Source: Globodera rostochiensis (Eukaryota > Nematoda > Chromadorea > Rhabditida > Heteroderidae). From it: 64,000 bases of DNA. A program made the translations under genes and the position numbers. The notes beneath the pieces were generated by a model. The model was given only the letters and a program-made list of their open reading frames with translations, did not search any database and was not told the DNA's origin. Of the stretch, positions 19,351 to 29,900 are shown in pieces; position 1 is the first letter of the stretch; each line of letters begins with the position of its first letter. Location of the stretch: NCBI GenBank assembly GCA_018350325.1, contig JAEVLN010000018.1:624185-688184 (forward strand), read 5' to 3'.

Positions 19351-20294
19351 AGTACATAGTTCACCTACACTCCGTCGTTTTTGCGGTAAAATTTACCGCA
19401 CAACCCCATGCCTATTGCATGAGTTTGTGCTGGGAGTCAACGTCTTTAGCATTGGATTTGGGTTTTAAAGTTTTGCCGACAGTCAATGGTATAGGGGAGG
19501 AGGGGGGGGGGGGGTGGTGGGGGTTTAGTCTAATTAATCATTTTTGATCGGGATGGGGGAGGAAGCGGCCTAATCGATGGATAGGTTTGATTTGTGGCTG
19601 TTTGAAGCTAGTGAATTTGGCATAGTGTTTGTTCTTTGAAGTTTTTTGCCGCCAGTTTTTATAGCGGTTAGGGGTTGACTAATTGGTTCGGCGGGATGGG
19701 ATGGACGGCGGGGGGGGGGGGTAATTTGGAAAAAATGAATGAACACTAAAGCAGAGTTTCATATAGTTTACGGGACCCGAGGTCCCCCCGGCTTGGGTCA
19801 TAACTTGTCTCGAGTTTTTTCACAAAAAAAAATTCGAGTCTTTAAATTCTCGGGTTTTCAAAATTCGGTGTGCCCTCAGACAATAAAAAAACACAAAAAC
19901 AAAGCAACCCAATTGAATATCTTTAGGATTTTGTAAAAATTATATATAAATTCAGACCAATATCTATAAATGAGTAAAGATGAAATCAACTATCTATTTG
20001 TGGAACTCACACTCACTGATAATTGCAGACAGTACTGGAGTCCTGATTTTTTGATTAAAACCTTAGGGGGAGAGACCGGAAACGCGGAACCGCCAAAATC
20101 CGGAACCGGGAAAGCACTCAAAGCCTGTAAACAATGTGGGTGGGGAGATTTGGGGTGGAGGAAAATAGAATAGCAACTAAATATCTGAGTAAATGTCAAG
20201 AATCGGTCGTCACACTTCGAACTACCGTACTGGTATGGGGAAGGGCGGACCTTGGCTATAGTAAGACAATCAAAAAACTTTCCATCTCTGCCAG
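19351..20294. other. Spacer with poly-G tracts and intronic DUOX-side sequence
   Basis: G-runs occur at 19495-19520 and 19710-19722. Near 19390-19420 a hairpin-forming phrase TTTGCGGTAAAATTTACCGC is visible. The last bases (TCCATCTCTGCCAG) are the intron end in front of the DUOX exon. Short frames at 19739-20173 have no recognised domain. Confidence 0.4.
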
Positions 20295-20555
20295 TATATC
20301 TGTGAGAAGCATTTCCGCGGTGACAACAGCGGCATCAGCATGTTCACCGGCTTGCGTGCCACCAACGATTTTGGGCGGCCCAACTGCGACTCGTTCTTCA
20401 AGTTTCTGCAGCAAAGTCGGCACCCGGAAGTGCCAGAGATTGGCGTGTTCAGCTGCGGGCCGGCGCAGGTCAACAAGCAGATTCGTCGCGCCTGCACGGA
20501 GGCAAACCGCTCCCGGAACGCGCCATCATTTGTGCATCGATTCGAGACGTTCTGA
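20295..20555 (+). pseudogene. Dual oxidase (DUOX/NOX) C-terminal exon fragment
   Basis: After a splice acceptor at 20294, 86 residues read in frame to a stop: YICEKHFRGDNSGISMFTGL, then FGRPNCDSFF, then VPEIGVFSCGPAQVNKQIRR and a terminal PSFVHRFETF. This is the NADPH-binding C-terminus of dual oxidases, which typically read IGVFSCGPPG and end in an aromatic-rich HHYENF-type tail. Here the normally conserved second proline-glycine after CGP is Ala-Gln, and the end is HRFETF. DUOX generates hydrogen peroxide at membranes and crosslinks cuticle in nematodes. No upstream exons are recognisable, so this is a captured genomic fragment or the last exon of a broken gene. The intron boundary shows it was not retroposed. 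Confidence 0.75.
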
Positions 20556-20862
20556 TTAAGTGATACGATATGGGTTAAGAGAAGGATTTATTACAGATTT
20601 CCCATTTGTGCATTGATTCTACAAATTTAAATCATAAAAATGGTTTTTGTATGTTGAAGAATGGGATAAATGTATTAGGTGAGAGAGGGTGACGTCCGCA
20701 TTACGCATGAATTGCCAAAAAAAAAATTGAGAGGGGGGGGGGGAATAAATGCGTGGAAAATAATAAGCCAATCAATTTAATTTGCCACATAATTCAATAA
20801 AATAATTCTACGCCAAAAATATTTTATATTAATATTTTATTAAATAAATTTTAGCAATTAAA
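20556..20862 (+). promoter_or_regulatory. Upstream region of HTH gene copy 4 (type-II block)
   Basis: After the DUOX stop come about 150 bases of AT-rich sequence, a GAGAGGGTGACG phrase near 20685 matched in reverse at 16100, a long G-run at 20735-20744 and then AATAAATGCGTGG and the conserved type-II block ending in TTTTAGCAATTAAAATG. The TTTTAG just before the start could be a trans-splice acceptor. Confidence 0.45.
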
Positions 20863-21780
20863 ATGAAATTCCTACTATTATTTATTATTTCTATCGTTAC
20901 AACGAATCTTATCAAAAATGCTAATTCTGTTGGCGAACACGGAAAAGAATCAAAACTTTACAAATCATTTGATGAAATATTTGGAAAAGGATGGGACGAT
21001 GAAAGTAATGATTCAAAAGACTTGAACTGTCGTCATGTTAAAGAAGAAGTTCAAGACGGACAAGCTCCAAACACTTCTGATCAGAAAAATATTGATGAAA
21101 TATTGAAACAGAAATTTGATGAAATTTATGATGAAAATTGGTCAGAAGACGAAAACAATTCAGCGCCAGATCAAGATGAGAGTTTTGATGAACAGCAAAA
21201 TGAGTCCAATGAATCTGAAAGAATTGAGTCAGATCAGCAAAAACGTGAAATTATCCAAAAATTCCGTGGAATGAAAGAAGAATATAAAAAAATAAGAAAA
21301 TATTCCAAAAATGAATGGGTTCAAATTGAGTATAAAATATCAAATGGTTTGGGTGTAAGTCGCACAACAATTTATAGATGGATCAAAAGATTGGGTTTAA
21401 GAAATGAAACAAAGTCAAAATTTTCTGAATTAGAAAAACGTGAAATTTCAAAACAATTTGATGAGATAAAAAGCAAATGTATGATGGCAAAACTCGAAAA
21501 CATTCCAAAGAATGAACTCGATGAGAAAATTGCAAAAAAATTGGGCGTTAGTAGAGCTACAATTATTCGATGGAAGCGCAAATTTGGCCTTTCTGTTAGC
21601 AATAAATCGGATGCAACAAAAATTGAAATTTTGAAGAAATATGCCAAAATAAAAGAAACCAATCCAAAAATGCGTGATTGTGAAATTGCTGATTTGTTGA
21701 AAATTTCAACAGGAAGCCTAAGTAATTGGAAAAAACAATTTAAAGATGAATTAAGAAGCTTTGATATAAGGACCTTGTAG
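20863..21780 (+). CDS. Secreted triple helix-turn-helix protein, copy 4 (intact)
   Basis: This intronless gene encodes 305 residues. Signal peptide MKFLLLFIISIVTTNLIKNA is followed by the acidic linker with KSFDEIFGKGWDDE and KFDEIYDENWSEDE, identical over long stretches to copies 1 and 2. The three helix-turn-helix units have recognition segments LGVSRTTIYRW, LGVSRATIIRW and LKISTGSLSNW. The C-terminus differs from the usual KDEIKNL: a one-base loss near 21750 gives KDELRSFDIRTL and a stop nine bases into what is 3' flank in other copies. A DUOX exon fragment lies 308 bases upstream in the same orientation. Secretion and DNA binding are inferred from sequence. Confidence 0.85.
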   Translation: MKFLLLFIISIVTTNLIKNANSVGEHGKESKLYKSFDEIFGKGWDDESNDSKDLNCRHVKEEVQDGQAPNTSDQKNIDEILKQKFDEIYDENWSEDENNSAPDQDESFDEQQNESNESERIESDQQKREIIQKFRGMKEEYKKIRKYSKNEWVQIEYKISNGLGVSRTTIYRWIKRLGLRNETKSKFSELEKREISKQFDEIKSKCMMAKLENIPKNELDEKIAKKLGVSRATIIRWKRKFGLSVSNKSDATKIEILKKYAKIKETNPKMRDCEIADLLKISTGSLSNWKKQFKDELRSFDIRTL

Positions 21781-22070
21781 GCGCCTTGACTCAACGCGAA
21801 GTTGATAGTGTTTGGGATTCGATTTTTGTTATTTAGGGATTGCATTTTTCATTTCTTGATTTTTTATTTGTTTTTTTGTATTTCAAACATGTCTTCGATT
21901 TATTTTTTTTTTGACAAAATTTAATGTCAGATGCGTTAGCACCCCCAAAACCTTTTTCTAAATTTTCAAAAAAAAAAAATGCACCCCCTAAAAACCGGCA
22001 GGGGAAAACATGCTGCAGGTGATACACATGTTTACTCGATTCTACAGAAGCAGCAGATTTAAAACAGAAT
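21781..22070. other. Spacer between HTH copy 4 and the satellite
   Basis: No gene is seen. The phrase TGTCAGATGCGTTAGCACCC near 21925 resembles TCAGATTAGTCAGCACCCCC near 6190 and its mirror near 4110, so part of the inverted-repeat arm sequence recurs here. Confidence 0.4.
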
Positions 22071-24330
22071 AATTAGGCAGCGAGAGTAATTTGGACATCA
22101 ACCCACCCCATCTAAAAATTTTTTTAGTTTATTTTCCGAAAATTTTATTTTGAAGAAACAGTGCGCCAAAAAGAGAGAGTCAGGCGGCGAGAGTAATTTA
22201 GACATGAACGCACCCCATCTAAAAATTGTTTTAGTTTAATTTCTGAAAATTTTATTTTTTGAAGAAATAGTTTGCTAAAAAAAGAGAGTCAGGCGGCGAG
22301 AGTAATTTGGACATCAACGCACCCCATCTAAAAATTGTTTTATTTGATTTCTGAAAATTTTATTTTTTGAAGAAATAGTGTGCCAAAAAGAGAGAGTCAG
22401 GCGGCGAGAGTAATTTGGACATGAACGAACCCCATCTAAAAATTGTTTTATGAAAAATTTATTTTTTGAAAAAATAGTTTGCCAAAAAGAGAGTCAGGCG
22501 GCGAGAGTAATTTGGACCTGAATGCACCCCGTCTAAAAATTGTTTTAGTTTAATTTCTGAAAATTTTATTTTTTGAAGAAATAGTTTGCCAAAAAGAGAG
22601 AGTCAGGCGGCGAGAGTAATTTGGACATGAATGCACCCCGTCTAAAAATTGTTTTAGTTTAATTTCTGAAAATTTTATTTTTTGAAGAAATAGTGTGCCA
22701 AAAAGAGAGAGTCAGGCGGCGAGAGTAACTTGGACATGAACGCACCCGTCTAAAAATTGTTTTAGTTTAATTTCTGAAAAAATTATTTTTTGAAAAAATA
22801 GTTTGCCAAAAAGAGAGAGTCAGGCGGCGAGAGTAATTTGGACATGAACGCACCCCATCTAAAAATTGTTTTAGTTTAATTTCTGAAAATTTTATTTTTT
22901 GAAGAAATAGTTTGCTAAAAAGAGAGAGTCAGGCAGCGAGAGTAATTTGGACATGAACGCACCCATCTAAAAATTGTTTTAGTTTAATTTCTGAAAATTT
23001 TATTTTTTGAATAAATAGTTTGCCAAAAAGAGAGAATCAGGCGGCGAGAGTAATTTGGACATGAACGCACCCCATCTAAAAATTGTTTTAGTTTAATTTC
23101 TGAAAAATTTATTTTTTGAAAAAATAGTGTGCCAAAAAGAGAGAGTCAGGCGGCGAGAGTAATTTGGACCTGAATGCACCCATCTAAAAATTGTTTTAGT
23201 TTAATTTCTGTTTATTTTTTGAAGAAAATTGTGTGCCAAAAAGAGAGAGTCAGGCGGCGAGAGTAATTTGGACATGAACGCACCCCATCTAAAAATTGTT
23301 TTATGGAGAGTAATTTGGACATGAATGCGCCCATCTAAAAATTGTTTTAGTTTAATTTCTGAAAATTTTATTTTTTGAAGAAATAGTGTGCCAAAAAGAG
23401 AGAGTCAGGCGGCGAGAGTAACATGGACATGAACGCACCCGTCTAAAAATTGTTTTAGTTTAATTTCTGAAAAAATTATTTTTTGAAAAAATAGTTTGCC
23501 AAAAAGAGAGAGTCAGGCGACGAGAGTAATTTGGACATGAACGCACCCCATCTAAAAATTGTTTTAGTTTAATTTCTGAAAATTTTATTTTTTGAAGAAA
23601 TAGTTTGCTAAAAAGAGAGAGTCAGGCAGCGAGAGTAATTTGGACATGAACTCACCCCATCTTAAAATTGTTTTAGTTTAATTTCTGAAAATTTTATTTT
23701 TTGAAGAAATAGTGTGCCAAAAAGAGAGAGTCAGGCGGCGAGAGTAATTTGGACATGAACGAACCCCATCTAAAAATTGTTTTAGTTTAATTTCTGAAAA
23801 GTTTATTTTTTGAAGAAATAGCTTGCCAAAAAAAGAGAGTCAGGCGGCGAGAGTAATTTGGACATGAACGCACCCCATCTAAAAATTGTTTAGTTTAATT
23901 TCTGTTTATTTTTTGAAGAAATAGTGTGCCAAAAAGAGAGAGTCAGGCGGCGAGAGTAAGTTGGACATGAACGCACACCATCTAAAAATTGTTTTATTTG
24001 ATTTCTGAAAATTTTATTTTTTGAAGAAATATTGTGCCTAAAAGAGAGAGTCAGGCGGCGAGAGTAATTTGGACATCAACGCACCCCATCTAAAAATTAT
24101 TTTAGTTTAATTTCTGTAAATTGTATTTTTTGAAGAAATAGTTTGCCAAAAAGAGAGAGTCAGGGGGCGAGAGTAATTTGGACATGAACGCACCCCATCT
24201 AAAAATTGTTTTAGTTACTTTTTTGAAATTTTATTTTTTGCAGAAATAGTGTGCGAAAAAGAGAGAGTCAGACGACGAGAGTAATTTGGGCATCAGTGCA
24301 CCCCATCTAAAAATTTTTTAGTTTACTTTT
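22070..24330 (+). repeat. Satellite array, about 20 units of roughly 109 bp
   Basis: The unit contains GAGAGAGTCAGGCGGCGAGA, GTAATTTGGACATGAACGCA, CCCCATCTAAAAATTGTTTT and a TTTCTGAAAATTTTATTTTT segment ending GAAATAGTTTGCC. Spacing between successive GCGAGAGTAA boxes is mostly 107-110 bases, with shorter units (98 near 22500, a strongly shortened one near 23300). The GAGTCAGGCGGCGAGAGTAA box is the best-conserved part. First and last units are most diverged, as expected if unequal exchange homogenises the middle. No coding potential. Confidence 0.95.
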
Positions 24331-26933
24331 TAAAGTCTTAAAAATTATACCAAAATTCATAATTTTTAGCCAATTTTTTCCCCTTAAAAATCGAACATTT
24401 CGCTCGAAAAAATTTTAACTGATTTCCCAAATTTTATGTGTTCCCACTCACAACAACGACAATATTAATGCCCAGAAGCTCTTTTTGATCATTATTCAGA
24501 CTGACCATGCCGAAAGACTACAAAGTGCCAATTTAACGCTAGACCATATCTCCAAAGAAGCAACAGAGCCAATGGGTCCACAGAAATAATCTGAAGTTTA
24601 TGCTGCCCCCATTTAAAACAAAACAAAATTTTTTTCAGTTGTTTAAAGTCAACAAAAGAGTACTTTCGAGGGTGTAGAATCCACTGATCTTCATTAACGA
24701 CCAATTCCGAACCCCGTGAAAGAAATATTTGGAAATTTCAAAATTTTCCAAGTCAATTTTGGCCCTCAAAATCATTAAAAAATCACGAATCACCTTTTTA
24801 TTCTTGCCTTTTCGTTGTAATTTCTTTTCAAATAGTTTTGAGGCTAAAATTTGTATTTTTTTTTAAATTAAGGGTTTGGAATTGGTCTAAATGAATATCA
24901 CATTCGGATTCTCGACCTCAAAAACCTACCTATCAACAAGTTAATTAACTGTTTGTCTTTTTTCTATTCATAAATTTTCAAGGATTTTGATGGGAAAAAT
25001 GCTTCCACATTCATTATATTTCGCACTTTAATGAAGATGGTTTTTTTTGAGTTTTCCAAAGAAATGCGCAATGAGAAATTTGATGTTGATGTTCGTACAC
25101 TTTTTTACATTTCAATCATATTTGAGTAACAATCTTACGTTTTTCTGTTGATTTCAAAGCGATCAAAAGCAATTTTTTGATAAAAATAAATCGATTTAAA
25201 ATTTTTAACAATCATTACTTTTTGTTTTCGGTTGATTTCAAAGCGACCAGAAGCAAAACTTGATAAAACCCAGATTTTAAAATTTTATGTCGAACAACAG
25301 GCCAAACAATTTGTAGAAAAACATTAAATTTCGATTACAAATTTCCAAACGCCTGTGGTATGTATGTAGAAAATTTTAATGGTTTCCACGAAATAGCAAA
25401 AAAAAACAAATTTTAGAAATCTGAAAAAAGGAGTTTCAGGGGTTTTTATGGGACATAGAGTCTGAATCTGACCACATTTTAACCGATTTCGAAGCCCGGG
25501 CCCCGAATTTAAACTTTTTTTTTTCGAAATTCATTGTCCTCAAAATCTTCAAAACGCACAAATTATAACGAAAATACCAGTAATGATTGAATCATTCTTT
25601 TTGAATGATTTAGAGGCGCCACAATTTATTTTTGAAAAAAATTTGAATTTTCGAAAACATGTTTTTGGCTACGTTCGGCACGCGGCACCATCCCTCCTGC
25701 TGCTTGTGTATGCGAGCAGGGAGTGGGGGGGGCTGATAAAACAAATTTACAATTTTTATTTCTGTCGGCTCCGGGGTTCGAAATTGGCCAAAATAGAGGT
25801 CAGATTCGAATTCTAGTCCCTCAAATACCCCTCAAAAAATCTTTTTATCGACTTTTGAATTTAATTTTTTTTCAAGGGGAACGAGTTGGGGGTGGGGAAC
25901 GAGTTGGGGGTGAACGAGTTGGCGGGGAACGAGTTGGGTGCCGTTCCATTCAAAAAGAGGGGGGGGGGAATCATTCAAAAAAGGCGGGGGGGGGGGGGGG
26001 AATCATTCAAAAAAGGCGGGGGGGGGGGGGAAAAGGCGGGGGGGGGGGGAGGGGAGGGGTCATTTTAAAAAAAGGGGGGGGGGGGGGGTCATTTTAAAAA
26101 AAAAGGGGGGGGGTCATTTTAAAAAAAAGGGGGGGGGGGGGTCATTCAAAAGGATTATTGAGCCCCTGGCTAACTCTCTCTCTAATTAACGCACTCTCTC
26201 TCCCCATAAACCAACGGTGAAGAGATGAAAGAACGTTTTGCCCTTTCCTCATTTGAATATGCCATTTTGGTGTCGTCGGTCATTTATTCGATTGATTATA
26301 TTTTGTTTGCTCATTTCTTTTGCTCCCCTTTTTTACGTTCATTTTCATTTGACCATTTTTTTGCATCAAATAAATTTCTCTTTTTTTTTGTTTGTTGGCC
26401 TTCTAAATTATTTTATTAGTTTTTCCAATTTTTCACCTTTACACAATTTACAGACCTAACGATCTTTCGAACCCAACCTAAAAACCCCGAGTTTAGTCCC
26501 TTCTTCCTTTCAATTTTTACTCTTATTTTGGGAAATTTTTAATTATTTTAAAACAAAATCACATAATTTGAAAATATGTTTAAATAAATTAAGATGATTT
26601 TTAAACTCAATTCTAAGTGAAACTTGAAACTTTTTAATAATTTTTTTTTTTTTAATTTTTCGATCTTGTTTTATAAAACTTTGCCGAAATTAACAAAAAA
26701 AAAAAATTATTTAAAAATTAATTGATTTAATTTTTATCCCCAATTTATCGAAAATAAACCGTTAGCCCTGCCTTCGAGTTGGGGTTAAGAATCCTTAAGA
26801 AAAATAAAACCGGGTTAGATGAGCAACCAAAAAGACGAGACCAACCCGGGTTAATGCTCATTTCATACATATGTATATAAATGCCAAACAATTTGTTTTT
26901 AGTTTTTAACAAATTACCAATTCACGGCACAAT
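24331..26933. other. 2.6 kb without a recognised gene; poly-G low-complexity zone
   Basis: From 24331 to 25860 the sequence is AT-rich and I see only chance frames. A hairpin CCCTCCTGCT...AGCAGGGA lies near 25693-25722. From 25876 to 26150 there are four GGAACGAGTTGG-type repeats followed by G-runs of 8-14 separated by TCATTCAAAAAAGGC or TCATTTTAAAAAA units. The final 800 bases are AT-rich and lead to the tyrosinase start. No TATA element could be singled out. Confidence 0.6.
25876..26150 (+). repeat. GAACGAGTTGG repeats and poly-G minisatellite
   Basis: Four GAACGAGTTGG units are followed by about seven units of a G-run of 8 to 14 plus a short A-rich or TCATT spacer. All three forward frames stay open over parts of it because of the composition, giving Gly-rich artefactual proteins. 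The closely spaced G-runs could form quadruplexes. Confidence 0.85.
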
Positions 26934-29900
26934 ATGGCATTCTTCTTGACCAACCATCCGGGCATTGTTTTGCTCATTTTTGTTCATTTTGTTGGCACCG
27001 CCGCCGCCGGCGTTGCGCGTGCTGGTGTTGGTGGTGACCCGTGTGCGTTTTACAACAACAAAACGACGACTTTTGACGGGCATCACCAGCAGCAACGCCA
27101 GACCACCACCACCACCACGACCATTCGTCTTGCCGATGGCCGATGCTGCCATCGGGTTAATGAAACCACCACACCAAAAAAACAAAAAGCATTTAATAAT
27201 TGACATTTGTTTTTTCATTTTCAGACTCCGACCAAATACGTTTGTTGGCAACCATCGTCGACCGGCGGCGGCTTCATCACCAATGCTTCTTCGTCCGTTC
27301 ACAACTTTCGGTCGTCTGCTGCGCGTCCTGTGCCGTTGGGGGTCCATCGTCGTCCATTGCCAGTGGACTACTACAACGGTGGCGCCGTTTGTGCCTCGGT
27401 GCCGGCGCATGTTCGTCGCGGGTGCAAAATGGTGGCACAAATTTGGGCTGAGGGCCGAAAGGTGAAAAGGAAAATGTTTTTTTTTGGGTTTTTAAAAATT
27501 TTTTGAATATTTTTTTGCAGGCCGAAGCTGAAGGGAACATCGTTTCGCCGGAAGACTTGCCCCCACCGTCCAGCGGCATCGGGTTGCCGTGCCACCGTGC
27601 CGCCACCCATGCGGAGCAGCAGGCGCAGCCGCCGCCCAAAGTTGTTGCAGAGCGTTACGCCTGCCTGAACATGACCTGCTTGTGCCCGTTCTTTGGAGGC
27701 ACAAATTTTGCTGCCGCTTTTTTAAGAATATAATAAATAATGAATATTAATTTCTTTATTTTTAAAGGTGTCGCTTTGGCTGCTGATCACTGTACACTGA
27801 ATGGGGCGGCGGCTGCAGCGACGATGGCAAGCAGTTCAGCAACTGCGTCACGCGCGCGTCGTCAGTCTGGCACGCCGAACTTGAGCTTGGGCAGGGCTGT
27901 TCGCATGGAATACCGCATGCTCAGCGACAACCAACGGGCGCGATTTGTGAGCACAATTCTTTTTTTTGGCATTTTTTTTTATGTGCCACTTTGGGCCAAA
28001 ATTGATGAAGCTGCTGCTTTTTTAGGCAAATTAAATTTTGCCAATTTTTGTTTCTTCTTCTACAGCATGCCGCCCTGCAACAGCTGAAGCGCGGGTTCGG
28101 CTCTTACGAATACGACCGCATTACCTTCCTCCACTCCAGCATCAGCATGATGCCGTCTGCGCATGGCGGTCCGACATTCTTGCTCTGGCACCGTGAATAC
28201 GTGAAGCGGTGGGAGTCCTTAAAGGGCATAACGCCGGGGGGGGGGTTGCTTAGAGGTTGAAAATTTCCCCTAAAATTTGCGAAAAATTAATTTTGTTTAA
28301 ATTTTTGTTTTGTAATTTGTTGACCGGACAACAACTCTTGCCCCACAGGCTGGAAATTGCTCTTCGTGCCGTCGACCCATCTGTTGCCGTGCCGTATTGG
28401 GACTCCTCACTGGACGGGCGTTTGCCTAACCCGGTGTGTTTATTTTAATATTCATTTACATTGCTAAAGAAGACCCATTTAAGCATAGAATGGCAAATTA
28501 ATTTGTTAAAATTGTTGTGCTGTGCCACATTGTTTCAATTTTTAACCCCCCGGGCGCTCGGAAATATTAAAAAAGTTTTTTTGTTGTCCTCTTATTTTAT
28601 AAAATTTAATTTTTGTAAAGGCTGATTCCATCATGTGGAGCAATTTGTTCATGGGCACACCGTCTGGCGGCGGCACAATTGCTGACGGACCTTTGGCCAG
28701 CTGGGTTACTGTATGTTTTGTAATTGTTTTCAATTTCTATCATACGGTAGGGACTCATTTGGCAGATCCGCATTGGAGTTACGAGGCCTAAAATTTTTCG
28801 AAATTCGGAATCCGAGGCCTCTAAACATGTCGAATATTAAATAGCATTCGACTCCCTATATTTTATCTATTTAATCTCTAAAAATATCATCAAAAATGTA
28901 AACAATTATCAACCAAAAACAAATTTTTGTTTCACAATTTAATTTATAAAAATTGTTTAACATTTTAGCCGAGTGGTGGCCCAATTCGGCGACAGCTTGG
29001 AGGTGCAGGAGCTCTGTTCACCGAACAACAGTGTGTTTTAATTTGATTTTATTCAATTTACAATAATAAAAGTTATTTCATTTTATTTATTTTGTACGCA
29101 TTTTCATTTTAAAAAATGTTTGTTTTGTTTTAGAATTGCTGCCTTGATAAGGACACCGCAAATTTCGCAAATTTTGGCCTTCACAAGCCAAGTGAATATT
29201 TTTTTATTTATTTTAAAATTTAAAAATTGAAAATTTTTTATTGTTGTCCAATTTTCAGCGTGGCGCCGGATGCACCGCGCCAGCGCCGAACCCGTCCAAC
29301 GTGCTGGAGTTCAGCCACAACAATGTGCACATGTGGGTGGGCGGAGACATGGTGAACAATTTTAAATTTTAAAAAATTGTTTAAACAAATGTATATTTAT
29401 TTGTTTATTATTTTGCGCATTTTTTAAATGTTTCTTTTCTCAAGGGACCATTGACCACATCGCCACAGGACCCGATCTTCTTCATGCACCACAGCTTCGT
29501 GGACTACGTCCGTGATTTAACAATTTAAACATTAAACTGTCGTGACTTTGTAATAAATAGAGCCTGGTCGGGTCGAGATTAATTCGAGATCTGAAAATTT
29601 TTTAGTGAGCTCAAATACGGGGTTTTTGGAGATTTTGATTAAAATCTCGATCCTGTTCTCATGATTCGGGCGCCCTAATTTTCTCAACATGATGATTTAA
29701 AATCTTTTTGAATTTTCGGTTGCAGATTTTTGAACAATGGCGTCAGCTGAATCAGAATCGACAACAGCGCGAGACACAGTATCCGGACGATGCACAAATT
29801 GTTGCGGTGATTATTTCTTCTTCTTTTTTTTGCTAAATATTTTCTTTTTTGATTTAAATTCCAATTTTTTTTTTTGCGTTTGTTTCAGTGCTCCGGGTCA

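Noticed and set aside
22070..24330. Possible CRISPR-like array in the regular repeats
   Set aside because: Units are contiguous with no unique spacers, all parts of each unit repeat, and the genome is clearly eukaryotic. It is a satellite.
25723..26189. Several overlapping Gly-rich proteins
   Set aside because: Poly-G tracts keep all forward frames open. The overlapping frames have no shared start or domain.
26965..27465. 166-residue Arg/Pro-rich frame over the first tyrosinase exons
   Set aside because: It reads through a splice acceptor and intron in another frame. The true exons are defined by alignment with the minus-strand paralogue.
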